A stretch of 64,000 bases of DNA from contig JAJGBQ010000003.1 in assembly GCA_022457065.1 (NCBI GenBank), forward strand, positions 4,898,001-4,962,000, given 5' to 3'. The DNA comes from Curvularia sp. ZM96. Its lineage: Eukaryota > Ascomycota > Dothideomycetes > Pleosporales > Pleosporaceae. Position 1 is the stretch's first letter. Every line of letters starts with the position of its first letter. Made by a program: the position numbers and the translations under genes. Under the pieces are notes generated by a model that saw nothing but the letters and a program-made list of their open reading frames with translations, did not search any database and was not told the DNA's origin. This document shows positions 55,012 through 64,000 of this stretch, piece after piece.

Positions 55012-57740
55012 ATGAAGTACGGCGACACTCTAAGGCAGAGGTCCATACCAGAATGGGGCCATTGTGAGTACCCACGCCGTATCTGCCAACCTGAGACAAT
55101 CCTCAGCTAACAACTGCGCGCGTCTAGATAACATCGACTACGATTACCTCAAGGAATTAATCAAGCACCAGACCACACCGGGCACGAACAAGGCTGTATC
55201 TATCCCCGGCCAGGGCGCGAGCACAGAGAGGGCGTTTGGCGAAACCTTCTTCAAGGTGCTTGCCGAGCAACATGATCGCATCAATTTATTCATACGAAGC
55301 AAGAGCGGCGAGATCGAGCGAAGACTAGAGCATATCAGCAAAACCCTGCAGCAACTGCGCACAAAACGCGATCCGACAAGCGGGCGCCTTCCTGCCCGGA
55401 CAGTCGAGAGATATGCGAAGATTGAAGCCGACGTCATAAGGTACGCGACAAGCACGCTTGCGCACGCGTCTTCACAGCCACCACACTAACACAACTGCAG
55501 CACCGGCGAGGAGATTAGGTCCTTGTCTCGCTTCCAGGTCACCCAACGAACCGGTTTCATCAAGATCCTCAAGAAGTACAAGCGATGGACAAAGGACGGC
55601 GAGCTTGCCCATGTTTTCAAACAGGAGATCAGCAGTCGCCCAGACAGCCTTTTTCAGCTCGACCTTGGCTATTTGCTGGATCAGTTTATTGAGGCCCTGG
55701 ATACACTTCGTTCTGCGTTCGACGCCAATGGCACATCAGCGTCCAACGCCACCAGCGTTACTGGTCAATCGTCGGCAGCGCGCATATCGAGAAGTCTTGA
55801 AAAAGGTGACGATCTAGACTTTGACGTCGCACTAGACACGGTGCCCTTGGGCACCAAAGGTAGCAAGGCAACATACTGGATACATCCGGACCACATCGTG
55901 GAGGCTCAAGTGCTGCTGCTTCAGCACATGCGACTTTATATCAGCAAAGCAAAGCGCAACTCCTCCAACAGGCCAACACCTCTTCGTCGCCACTCGTCTG
56001 CAGCCAATATCGACCCTTACTTTGGCAACGAAGACACAACTGGACTTGTTGTGCTTGATCATGCCGAGGGCTTCGCATTCAAGCAAAACGCAAGCACGAT
56101 AGGCGCATCCGAGGACATGCAAGGGGGCACGGGGATCAAGGCAGCTGCTCAGGTTCGGTGCTGCGCGTCTGGGCAAGTCGCAGTTGTTGTTTGCACGGAA
56201 GCCGATGCGCAATCCTCATCATCCCATGCCAAGACGGTGAAAATGGAACGCCGTTATCTCAAAAGCTTTTTGGATACATCTGTAGATGAGAACAGCGTGA
56301 GGCCCTCGTGTAGTCCAAAGGAGAATGTCCCGGCCATCCGTCAATGGCTTGCAGAACACCCATCAACAAAGCCCATCGCTGGCGCACTCTTGAAGCGAAC
56401 AAGGTTTACTGGACTGCACAACAATTCGGCAGGAGGTATTTGGGCGACACTGGATAAGGACATATGTTTCACAGACCGGCTAGTTCAGGACCTGGGGGAC
56501 GATGACTGGACTTCAGCTTCCCGGTCAGAGGCAACCAAGCGGTTTCCCCACGCTATTCTCGAGATCCGCCGCGAGGGCAACCAGGCCATGTCTCTTATCC
56601 AGACACTTGACCGAAGTCATTTGGTATGTCCATCTCCGATAGCGTTCATATTTCACAAGCTAACGAATGCAGGTTGAGCGTGTCTGGGGCTTCTCTTTAG
56701 AGGCACACGCTGTATGGACTTGCTGCAAGCCGAGTGCCATGTCTGCGCCGTTGTGGATCTCCCTTTTGGACAAAGACATTCGCAAGTTACCAGAGCCTGT
56801 ACAGCGACGCAGTCGCAAAGCGAGGGGTAGCACCAGCGCTTCAGTGTCTCAATTCTCCCCTCTGGCCACGTCAACTTCCAACACCTCATACGACGGCCAG
56901 TCAAGCCCGATTGCGTCACGCTACGAAGAGTCTTCGGCCACGTCAGTTCACGAGTTTGTCGACCCGCCATCGCTCCAGGCATTCCGAAAGAAGAGTCGCA
57001 AACCCTATGCCGACTATCCTCCACCGATGATTCGGGCAGAGTCGGAGGCAGAGGCACAGCCACGGTACTGGAACGAGTACGACCATCCTGAAGACGAAGA
57101 GACAGGTTACTATATCTACGTTGACCCGGATGCACCTGTAAGGTTTCCTGGACAAGGGTTTTTCGAGGCGTGCGCGAGGAAAACGAAGAAGCTGTTTGGG
57201 ATCCAGGAAGAGCCGGACGAGACATCTCTTTCTGGCATGGAAGATTCGGATGACGACGACACGACGGATTCATCGCCTGTCATTCACCCCGCAAACTACG
57301 GAACCATTGGTTCCAACGACCACCCGGCGGCAGAGAACAAAGGGTACTTTAGCACGCTTTTCCGGTCGCTGCGTGACCCCAACCGTGACGCGGACCTTTA
57401 CAACGAGCGACGTGCGCTGTTGGGTCAAGTGGAGAGCCACCAACACAAAGTGGAAATGACCAAGATGGGCTTTTACTTGACTGCTCTGGGCGCGGCCGTG
57501 GTGCTCGACCTCATTCTAGGTCTCATGATCACAACGAGCCGGAGGAAGGAGCGAGGGGTTGTGGATGCCGGGGTGATTGTTGGTACGATCTGCACGCTGG
57601 TGCTGTGTGTCGTGGCTGTGGTTAGCATGCGGACACGGCGGGAGCGGCTAGGAATGGTGCACCAGGGCGCGGTGTTGAGCATCGCGGGCGCTGTCGTGGC
57701 GCTGGACATTGTGTTATTGCTGTGGGTAATGCGGATTTAA
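55012..57740 (+). CDS. VTC5: SPX-domain VTC-complex protein, Vtc5-like
   Basis: Vacuolar membrane protein of 851 aa. Exons 55012-55063, 55128-55440, 55501-56623 and 56673-57740. The N-terminal SPX domain opens MKYGDTLRQRSIPEWGHYNI and carries the inositol-pyrophosphate-binding lysine cluster in GFIKILKKYKRW. A VTC/CYTH-like middle domain starts near KATYWIHPDHIVEAQ, but the Arg/Lys strands that make the polyphosphate tunnel in Vtc4 are not recognisable. A disordered acidic segment leads to three C-terminal helices (MGFYLTALGAAVVLDLILG onward), the DUF202-type membrane domain. Yeast Vtc5 (SPX plus degenerate core plus helices, 869 aa) has this layout and boosts polyphosphate synthesis. The family is secure; the Vtc5 label is somewhat less so. 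Confidence 0.87.
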
Positions 57741-58629
57741 GAAGGGGGCGCGGCTAGGTCCGGCTTCTGCCATATGTTTTGTTGGGTACGCTGAACAGCT
57801 TGGGGGCGGTGGGCGCCGGCGGGGGCTGGACGGTTTTGTGGGTAATGTGGTTGTTTGGGGAAAGGATTGGGCGGCGATGAAAGCGATCGTCCATGTCGAT
57901 ACTCAACATGAATCAACAGGATTGTGCTTCGAAGCGCGACTCCACCGGCCATGAGATCATCATGAGGCTCTGCGACCCACTGTGCTTGGCGTGTCTCCGT
58001 GGGGGTGTGCCGCTTCCGGCGTGCTACTCCACCACACTTGGGGGAGTCGGAAGAGCTTCCTAGTCGGGCGCTGCAGTCGCCGCCACCTCCTCGACTCGAG
58101 ACTCGACTTGCTCGATGAATGGCAGACGACTGCGCGGCCATTGGCGAAACACGGCGAGTTCACGTGTATCGTACGGCCCTTCAGCGGCAGAGGCTGCACG
58201 TGCAGCGCACCGCAGCGCAGCGCCGCAACCAGCGCCGACTGTCCCGCCATGCCCGAGGTGGAGCGCAACCTGACGCGAACCCACGCTTTCGTCATCCCAA
58301 GCGGCCGATGCCCTTCAGACTTTTGAAGCTCCACTGTTCAAAACTGCCACCTTTCCTACACAACAGATCCTCCCCCGGAAAAATACCCTCCCATTGAGCT
58401 TCATGCTCGCCATGCTGTTTTAACCTCTTTCCAAGGTCGGTCCAGAAATTCCATCCCCTTCCCCCTCCGATTCCGCTGCGCGGCCGCTAACACTACTCAG
58501 ACATGTGAAGCGTGGAGCCTCAGCACCTCTTTGTAGCATATTTTTATTGAGCACACTCTTGTATAATATACCCACAGCGCCTGGAGCGATTGCCCCTCCA
58601 CAGACACTTGGATCCATCTGCACATCATC
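57741..58629. other. Vtc5-like 3' side and GUT2 promoter
   Basis: This 0.9 kb spacer shows no gene. Plus-strand C/T content rises from 58360 towards the GUT2 start. TATAATATA at about 58562-58570, some 65 bp before the ATG, could be a TATA element. Confidence 0.45.
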
Positions 58630-60975
58630 ATGGCTGCCCGACGAGGAAGCCGCTTCATCAAGCCATTGCTCTACACGGCGGGCGCTGGAGCAGTCGGCGC
58701 CGGAGCCCTCTATGTCAGCCTGCGGCCTCGCGATATCCCCGGCAGCGAAGCCGCCGCAGTACCTCCGCCAACATATGGCGAGGGAGGTGTCTTCCGCCCA
58801 CCACAGTTCCCCACTGCCAGAAGCCGCGAGGAACAGATTGCGCAGCTGAAGCGCAGCGCTGGCGTCGTCTCGCAAGTCGCTGAGAAGGCAAGGAGATGGA
58901 TCGGCGGTGGCAGCTCAGCATCTGAGAAGGCCGAAGAGGACCCATACGACCTTTTGATCATCGGCGGTGGCGCAACGGGAGCCGGTATTGCCCTCGACGC
59001 CGTCACAAGAGGTCTCAAAGTTGCGCTTGTTGAGCGCGACGACTTCAGCAGCGGTACCAGCAGTAAGAGTACGAAACTGGTTCACGGCGGTGTCCGATAT
59101 CTCGAAAAGGCCGTGTGGAATCTCGACTACAACCAGTGAGTAGCCTCGCAACTTCAATCGCCTTGTATACTCATCTCGTTCAGGTACTCCCTGGTCGTCG
59201 AAGCCCTCCGTGAACGTCGTTATTTCTTGGATACTGCACCTCACTTGTCACAATGGCTCCCCATCATGATTCCTATCCAGAAGTGGTGGCAGGCGCCCTA
59301 CTTCTGGGCTGGTACCAAGTTCTATGATTTCCTCGCCGGATCGGAGAACATTGAGTCCTCTTACTACATGACAAAGAGCAAGGCCTTGGACGCATTCCCC
59401 ATGTTGAAGAAAGAAGGCCTTGTTGGAGCCCTGGTCTACTACGGTAAGTTATCCAACCACTTTTTTTTTCTGCGACCCTCCCTAACTTAAGCAGACGGTG
59501 CGCACAATGACTCCCGCATGAACGTATCACTGGCTATGACTGCTGCGCTATACGGCGCCACTGTTGTCAACCATCTTGAGGTCACCGGCCTTGAGAAGGA
59601 CGCCAACGGACGTCTGTGTGGTGCAAAGGCAAGGGACTTGATTGAAGAGAGCAATGGCAAGAAACCCCAGGAATTTGCCATCAAGGCCAAGGGTATCATC
59701 AATGCCACTGGTCCTTTCACCGACTCCATCCGCAAGATGGATGACCAGGAGGTGCCAGAAATTGTTGCTCCTAGTTCCGGTGTTCACGTCATCCTCCCTG
59801 GTTACTACAGCCCGGCCAACATGGGTCTCATTGACCCCAACACCTCTGATGGTCGTGTCGTCTTCTTCCTGCCATGGCAGGGCAACACCATTGCCGGTAC
59901 AACGGACACTGCATGTGACATCAAGCAGAACCCCATTGCCGGTGAAGAAGAGATTGACTGGATTCTGAACGAGGTCAAGCGCTATCTGCAGCCCGAGATT
60001 AACGTTCGCCGCGGTGATGTCCTCGCTGCTTGGTCCGGTATCCGCCCTCTTGTCCGCGATCCCAAAGCGAGCGCAACAGAGGGTCTTGTCCGTAACCACT
60101 TGGTCACCACCTCTCCATCTGGTCTGTTGACTTGCTCAGGTGGCAAGTGGACAACTTACCGCCAGATGGCCGAGGAGACTGTTGACGAGGCGATCAAGGA
60201 GTTTGGCCTTACCCCTAAGCCACTAGAGAACCCTACTCTCATCAGCGGAACTCAGGTCAAGGACGAGGCTCCTCTTGATGGTACTTGCCAGACCCACCGT
60301 GTCCGCCTTGTTGGAGCCCACGGTTTCTCCAAGACCCTCTTCATCAACTTGATCCAGCATTATGGCATCGAGACCGACGTAGCCAAGTACCTGTGCCAGG
60401 CCTATGGTGACCGTGCTTGGACCGTTGCATCTCTCTCAGCACCCACTGAGCAGCGCTTCCCTGTTCGTGGAATCAAGATGTCTGACCTTTACCCCTACAT
60501 TGATGGCGAGGTTCGCTACTGCGTCCGTCACGAGTATGCTCAGACTGCAACTGACGTAATCGCCCGCCGTATGCGTCTCGCTTTCCTGAACGCCCAAGCT
60601 GCCCTTGAAGCCCTTCCCAAGGTCATTGACATTATGGCCGAGGAGCTGAAGTGGGACAACAAGCGCAAGGAGGTTGAGTGGAAGAACGGTGTCACTTTCC
60701 TTGGCTCCATGGGTCTTCCCAAGAGCAAGCTTTCGCTCACCCGCAAGGAGGTCGAAAGCGGCGCCGTAGGCAAATATGCCGATGAAGAGCACCACCTCTA
60801 CGCACGACACGGTGAGTCCATTCCTGACGACGAGGCTTGTGCAAATCTCTTTGCGTTTGGGATTAGGCTAAATGAAATTTTCACAGATAAACCCAGCGAG
60901 CCTCTCCCCTCAGACAGCAAGTTCAAGCATGGTCAGAACCCCGTCGTCAAGCGCGAGGCCGAGGTCAACAAATAA
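58630..60975 (+). CDS. GUT2: mitochondrial FAD glycerol-3-phosphate dehydrogenase
   Basis: Oxidises glycerol-3-phosphate to dihydroxyacetone phosphate at the inner mitochondrial membrane and feeds electrons to ubiquinone; 723 aa. Exons 58630-59135, 59184-59443, 59495-60811 and 60887-60975. The start MAARRGSRFIKPLLYTAGAG gives a basic presequence plus a hydrophobic stretch. The FAD motif GGGATG is at 112-117, followed by VERDDFSSGTSSKSTKLVHG and GVRYLEKAVWNLDYNQYSL across the first join. GNTIAGTTDT and the GGKWTTYRQMAEE segment are the other family hallmarks. The C-terminal domain is complete, and the last intron splits RHD. It has no obvious extra EF-hand domain of the animal type. Confidence 0.97.
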
Positions 60976-61995
60976 GCACCTCAACACCTACGGAGTAGTG
61001 CATTGATTGACAGGACCTGTGATACCTCCTTCTTACACCACTCCTATATTGTATCATCCTAATCGGCGTGCGCGGCGTACTCGAGTCAGCATTCGTGTTG
61101 CTGGCGCTTGATACCATGGGATGACTAGCGTCCCTTTTCTGTCGCATTTTGTACATAAACCATGTATCTAGATTAGCGTCTCCTCCAAGAATTGAGTAAA
61201 CATGGTTTTGCTTTGAACACCTTGGCCCTGTTCGTATCCGCCTATCTAGCTCCTAATCTCTATTCCCTATAACGTGTTCACCGCTGGTACGTACAGTTCA
61301 AGTATCTTTGGGACGTCACATCGATATGCATGCCCACTCCACTTGTCGCAACTCCACTTCCCACATCTTCCGCAGTGACCCACATATCGACCGGAGCCCC
61401 AGTAGCCCAGGATCCCCAGCTAACAGTGATTGTTTTGGACGTGTTTGTCAACCAGAGAGATTTTAATCAAGGAAATACCAAAAGAGGACCACAGAGTGTT
61501 TTGCTGGTGATTGTACACTGGCTTGGAGGTCACTCGTGCTTATGGTGGATAAGAAGACTAAGATATGTTTCATGATGGCTGGTGGTTGTTTATGTTACGG
61601 GTGTAGAAGAGGGAAGCTGTCAGTGAGATGGCTGAATGTAATGGAGCTTCTCGGTCTTCTTCCTCGCCCACCACAGTTTTCTCCTTCTAGGTTAGACTGG
61701 AATAGACGGCGGTAGGACGGAGGAAATGTGGATGCTTATCACGTGGTATCAACACTAACTTAATACAGAGAGTCCTGGTATCTTGACACTGATCGGACGA
61801 ATGAAAGCACGGCTTCCTAAATCTAATAATGTAGATCGTATTTCTTTCAGCGGCAGAAACCCCTGGAAACGGGTTCGATATACGGCTAGAGCTGATAATA
61901 TGACCGCAGGTTGCCTTGGGTAGAAAATTGCTATGGATCAAGCTTTGTTACGTTCTCAACTGTCGTCCTAGCCCTGGGGCATCCGTTTTCTCGCA
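60976..61995. other. 1 kb spacer, no gene
   Basis: GUT2 3' side and promoter of the peroxidase gene. Open frames here carry no motif. The composition is mixed with A/T-rich patches near 61740-61830. Confidence 0.45.
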
Positions 61996-63382
61996 ATGCA
62001 TGTACTCTCCCTCCTCTTCATACATACCACTTCTGCTGTCGCCTTTCCTTGGATAGGCAGCCAGTCTGGCGTCAGCTCCAGTTTCTTCAAAGACGCCCAC
62101 GCGGCCGAGAAACGCCAGGACAAATGTCCATTCAACCCTGTGCACAAGGGTGCTGCTCCATACACTGAGCCGTACACTTACACAGGAGCAAAGAATGGTC
62201 TTCCTGGCAGCCAGATAGGTGGTATAAAGGTTCCAGCAGATGGTGATACTGCCCATGCCTACACTCCTCCTGGACCCAATGATATTCGTGGTCCATGTCC
62301 TGGTCTCAACGCACTTGCGAACGTAAGCAACTGTTAATACGACCTTGCTAGTTCGAACGAGGACTAACACTAATTCTCTTATCATCTTTCAGCATAATTT
62401 TATTTCTCACGATGGAATCACAAACTTCCAAGAGCTTGTCGACGCCCAGCAAAATGTCTTCAACGTCGGCCACGACCTGTCGATTCTCCATGCCGTCCTT
62501 GGTATCCAAGCTGGTGGCGACGCCATTACTGGCCGCCTAAGTATTGCATGCGATGCTACATCTCGCACTGCTCTCTCGCCTCTTCTGGGCCGTCAGCTTG
62601 GTCTCAACGCACACAACAAGTTTGAGGCTGATTCGTCGCTCACGCGTAACGACTACTTTCTCGCAGATGGCGACAACTACAGTTTCAACGGCACGTTATT
62701 TGCGCAAATGAAGGCGGTGGCCGATGAAATTTCCGGTGGAAAGTTCGATCGCAATGCGCTTGCCAAATACCGCAGTGACCGATACGATGACTCCGTGGCT
62801 AATGTCAGTATTCTCCCTCATAGTTCATTCATCAAATCCAGGCGTCTAAACTAGCTCCAGAACCCAAACTTCTTTTTCAGCCCTTACTCGCTTATCCTCT
62901 ACGGAGCTGCAGCGTTTCTCTACGAACTCTTCCCCAGCTACGGCAACAAAGGCACACCCGATCTCGAGACGATGAAATCCTTCTTTGGTGCTGTTGAGGA
63001 CGCTTCTGCGCCAGGAGGTTGGCGCCATGTCCCCGAGCGTATTCCGGATAACTGGGTCTCGCGAGTTCAGCCCTACACTGTTGCTGATGCCGCCACTGAA
63101 ATCCTCACTATGTACCTGCAATATCCTAAGCTGTTTGGTGGAAATGTCGGTATGAATAATTTCGACGCATTGAACACGCCTTTTGGCATCATCCGCGATG
63201 GAAAACTACCGGATCAGACAACAGCAAAGGACTTGATGTGTTTGTTGTATCAGTTGACTGTTAGCCCTCTGCCTGGTATGCTAGGTACTGTCGGTGAGAT
63301 TACTGATGTGGTTCTGAACTTTGCCACTTCGAAACTGAATCCCGCGTTTAATAGTTCGGGGTGTCCGCTTAAGATTGGCTGA
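61996..63382 (+). CDS. secreted heme-thiolate peroxidase (chloroperoxidase/peroxygenase family)
   Basis: Predicted extracellular heme peroxidase of 419 aa, family of chloroperoxidases and unspecific peroxygenases. Exons 61996-62322, 62393-62803 and 62861-63382. A signal peptide (about 1-16) and propeptide end at a Kex2 site, EKR then QDKCPF (Lys39-Arg40). The proximal heme ligand is Cys101 in RGPCPGLNALANHNF. The distal acid is probably Glu187 in FEADSSLTR, where most relatives have E-H-D or E-G-D. The third exon adds the rest of the helical fold and ends GCPLKIG. The substrate is unknown. There is no biosynthetic cluster around it. Confidence 0.9.
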
Positions 63383-63846
63383 GGCAGACGGGAATAAGAT
63401 GGGTCATGGAGTAAGGCTTGGCTGCATGAGTGGGAGCGTCTATCTTGCGCAGCTGCGTAATCAAAGACTGTTCGTGGTATTTTCAAGCAAATATACGCTG
63501 CTATATTTTGGTTTTGCATTCAATGCTCTGTTACGCCGCGTTTTGCTCTGCTTACAAGAGTCGCTGTTCGTACAGTGGCACTTGCCTATACGTCGCAACA
63601 TGCTCCTGCCTTATCTTTTCCAGTCGCTTTACCGAACTAAGTTAGGTGTGGTTATTTCCTCGTGTGAGCCAATGGCTGCAGTGTCGCACAACGCAGACGC
63701 GCAGGTTAGCCTTGCTACATCGCCTCCTGCTCAGCCTTCTTGCTCCGCCTCCACAACCATGCAGCATATATGTGGATGACCGCTCAACTGGCAGGTGAGG
63801 ACCGCCACATCGACTCTCGCAGTCTCATCGCTCGGTCACTTCCATC
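63383..63846. other. peroxidase 3' side and promoter of the edge gene
   Basis: No gene is seen in this 464-bp gap. CATATATGT at about 63767-63775 could act as a TATA element for the gene at 63847. Confidence 0.4.
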
Positions 63847-64000
63847 ATGGATCCGCTTTCAGTGACGGCAAGTGTTGTAACTCTAATAACAGTAGCTGGA
63901 TCTATTCTGCAGCAATTAGAACATGTCCGGTCTCGTTTGGATGCTCAATCTGAGCTCCTCACTATAATGAATACCGTGAGTACCGTGTTTTCTCCTAAGT
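63847..64000 (+). CDS. 5' end of a gene with STAND-type fungal N-terminal module (partial)
   Basis: Exon 1 at 63847-63975 encodes 43 residues beginning MDPLSVTASVVTLITVAGSI, then a GTGAGT donor at 63976 that leaves phase 0; the intron runs to the window edge. This opening MDPLS-(V/I)-x-A-S-(hydrophobic helix) is characteristic of the fungal N-terminal domain found on NACHT/NB-ARC STAND proteins, ankyrin proteins and similar multidomain proteins of Pezizomycotina. The domain type is recognised from this start alone. What follows the edge, and so whether it is a nucleotide-binding immune-type receptor, cannot be told here. Confidence 0.7.
   Translation, partial: MDPLSVTASVVTLITVAGSILQQLEHVRSRLDAQSELLTIMNTVSTVFSPK

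Overview
The window is a piece of a filamentous ascomycete nuclear genome, most likely a dothideomycete of the Pleosporales type. Nearly every gene has short introns (46-80 nt) with GTRNGT donors, CTAAC or CTGAC branch points and YAG acceptors. The conserved genes match families typical of Pezizomycotina, and gene spacing is loose but not repeat-rich. I see no transposon, CRISPR array, rRNA or bacterial-style operon. Assignments rest on recognising families by eye; exon joins were checked for frame continuity by hand.

Layout. 1-2.9 kb: a possible 3' gene end at the left edge, then non-coding DNA. 2.9-5.1 kb (-): a three-finger C2H2 regulator resembling Rpn4, followed by a 5.7 kb stretch with no convincing gene. 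10.8-13.3 kb: a p24 cargo receptor (-) and a short-chain dehydrogenase (+). 13.5-25.4 kb, all on (-): SWC4, a membrane-type casein kinase I, NUP133 and an Stf2-like small protein whose ATG is split by an intron. 26.5-38.2 kb: DRE2 (+), a GNAT (-), a compact RecQ helicase (+), a UBA/UBX protein (-), a VAP/Scs2 protein (+), asparagine synthetase (+) and a PQ-loop transporter (-). 39-49.6 kb: a Mid2-like surface protein (+), a small secreted Cys-patterned protein (+), an intron-containing tRNA-Arg(UCU) (-), the CCE1 resolvase (-), an aconitase of probable Aco2 type (-) and a KHDC4-like RNA-binding protein (-). 49.8-64 kb, all on (+): ILV6, a second GNAT-like protein, a Vtc5-like SPX protein, mitochondrial glycerol-3-phosphate dehydrogenase GUT2, a secreted heme-thiolate peroxidase, and the first exon of a gene starting like the N-terminal module of fungal STAND/NLR proteins.

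Most genes are unrelated housekeeping functions rather than a cluster. Loose themes are mitochondrial metabolism (CCE1, aconitase, ILV6, GUT2), amino-acid supply (asparagine synthetase, ILV6, a possibly lysine-linked aconitase), ubiquitin/proteasome (Rpn4-like, UBA-UBX) and secretion (p24, Mid2-like, two secreted proteins). The observations most worth a second look are the split start codon of the Stf2-like gene, introns hidden inside continuous reading frames, the degenerate GNAT and VTC cores, the variant peroxidase motif, the STAND-like start at the right edge, and the gene-free 5.7 kb upstream of the Rpn4-like regulator.
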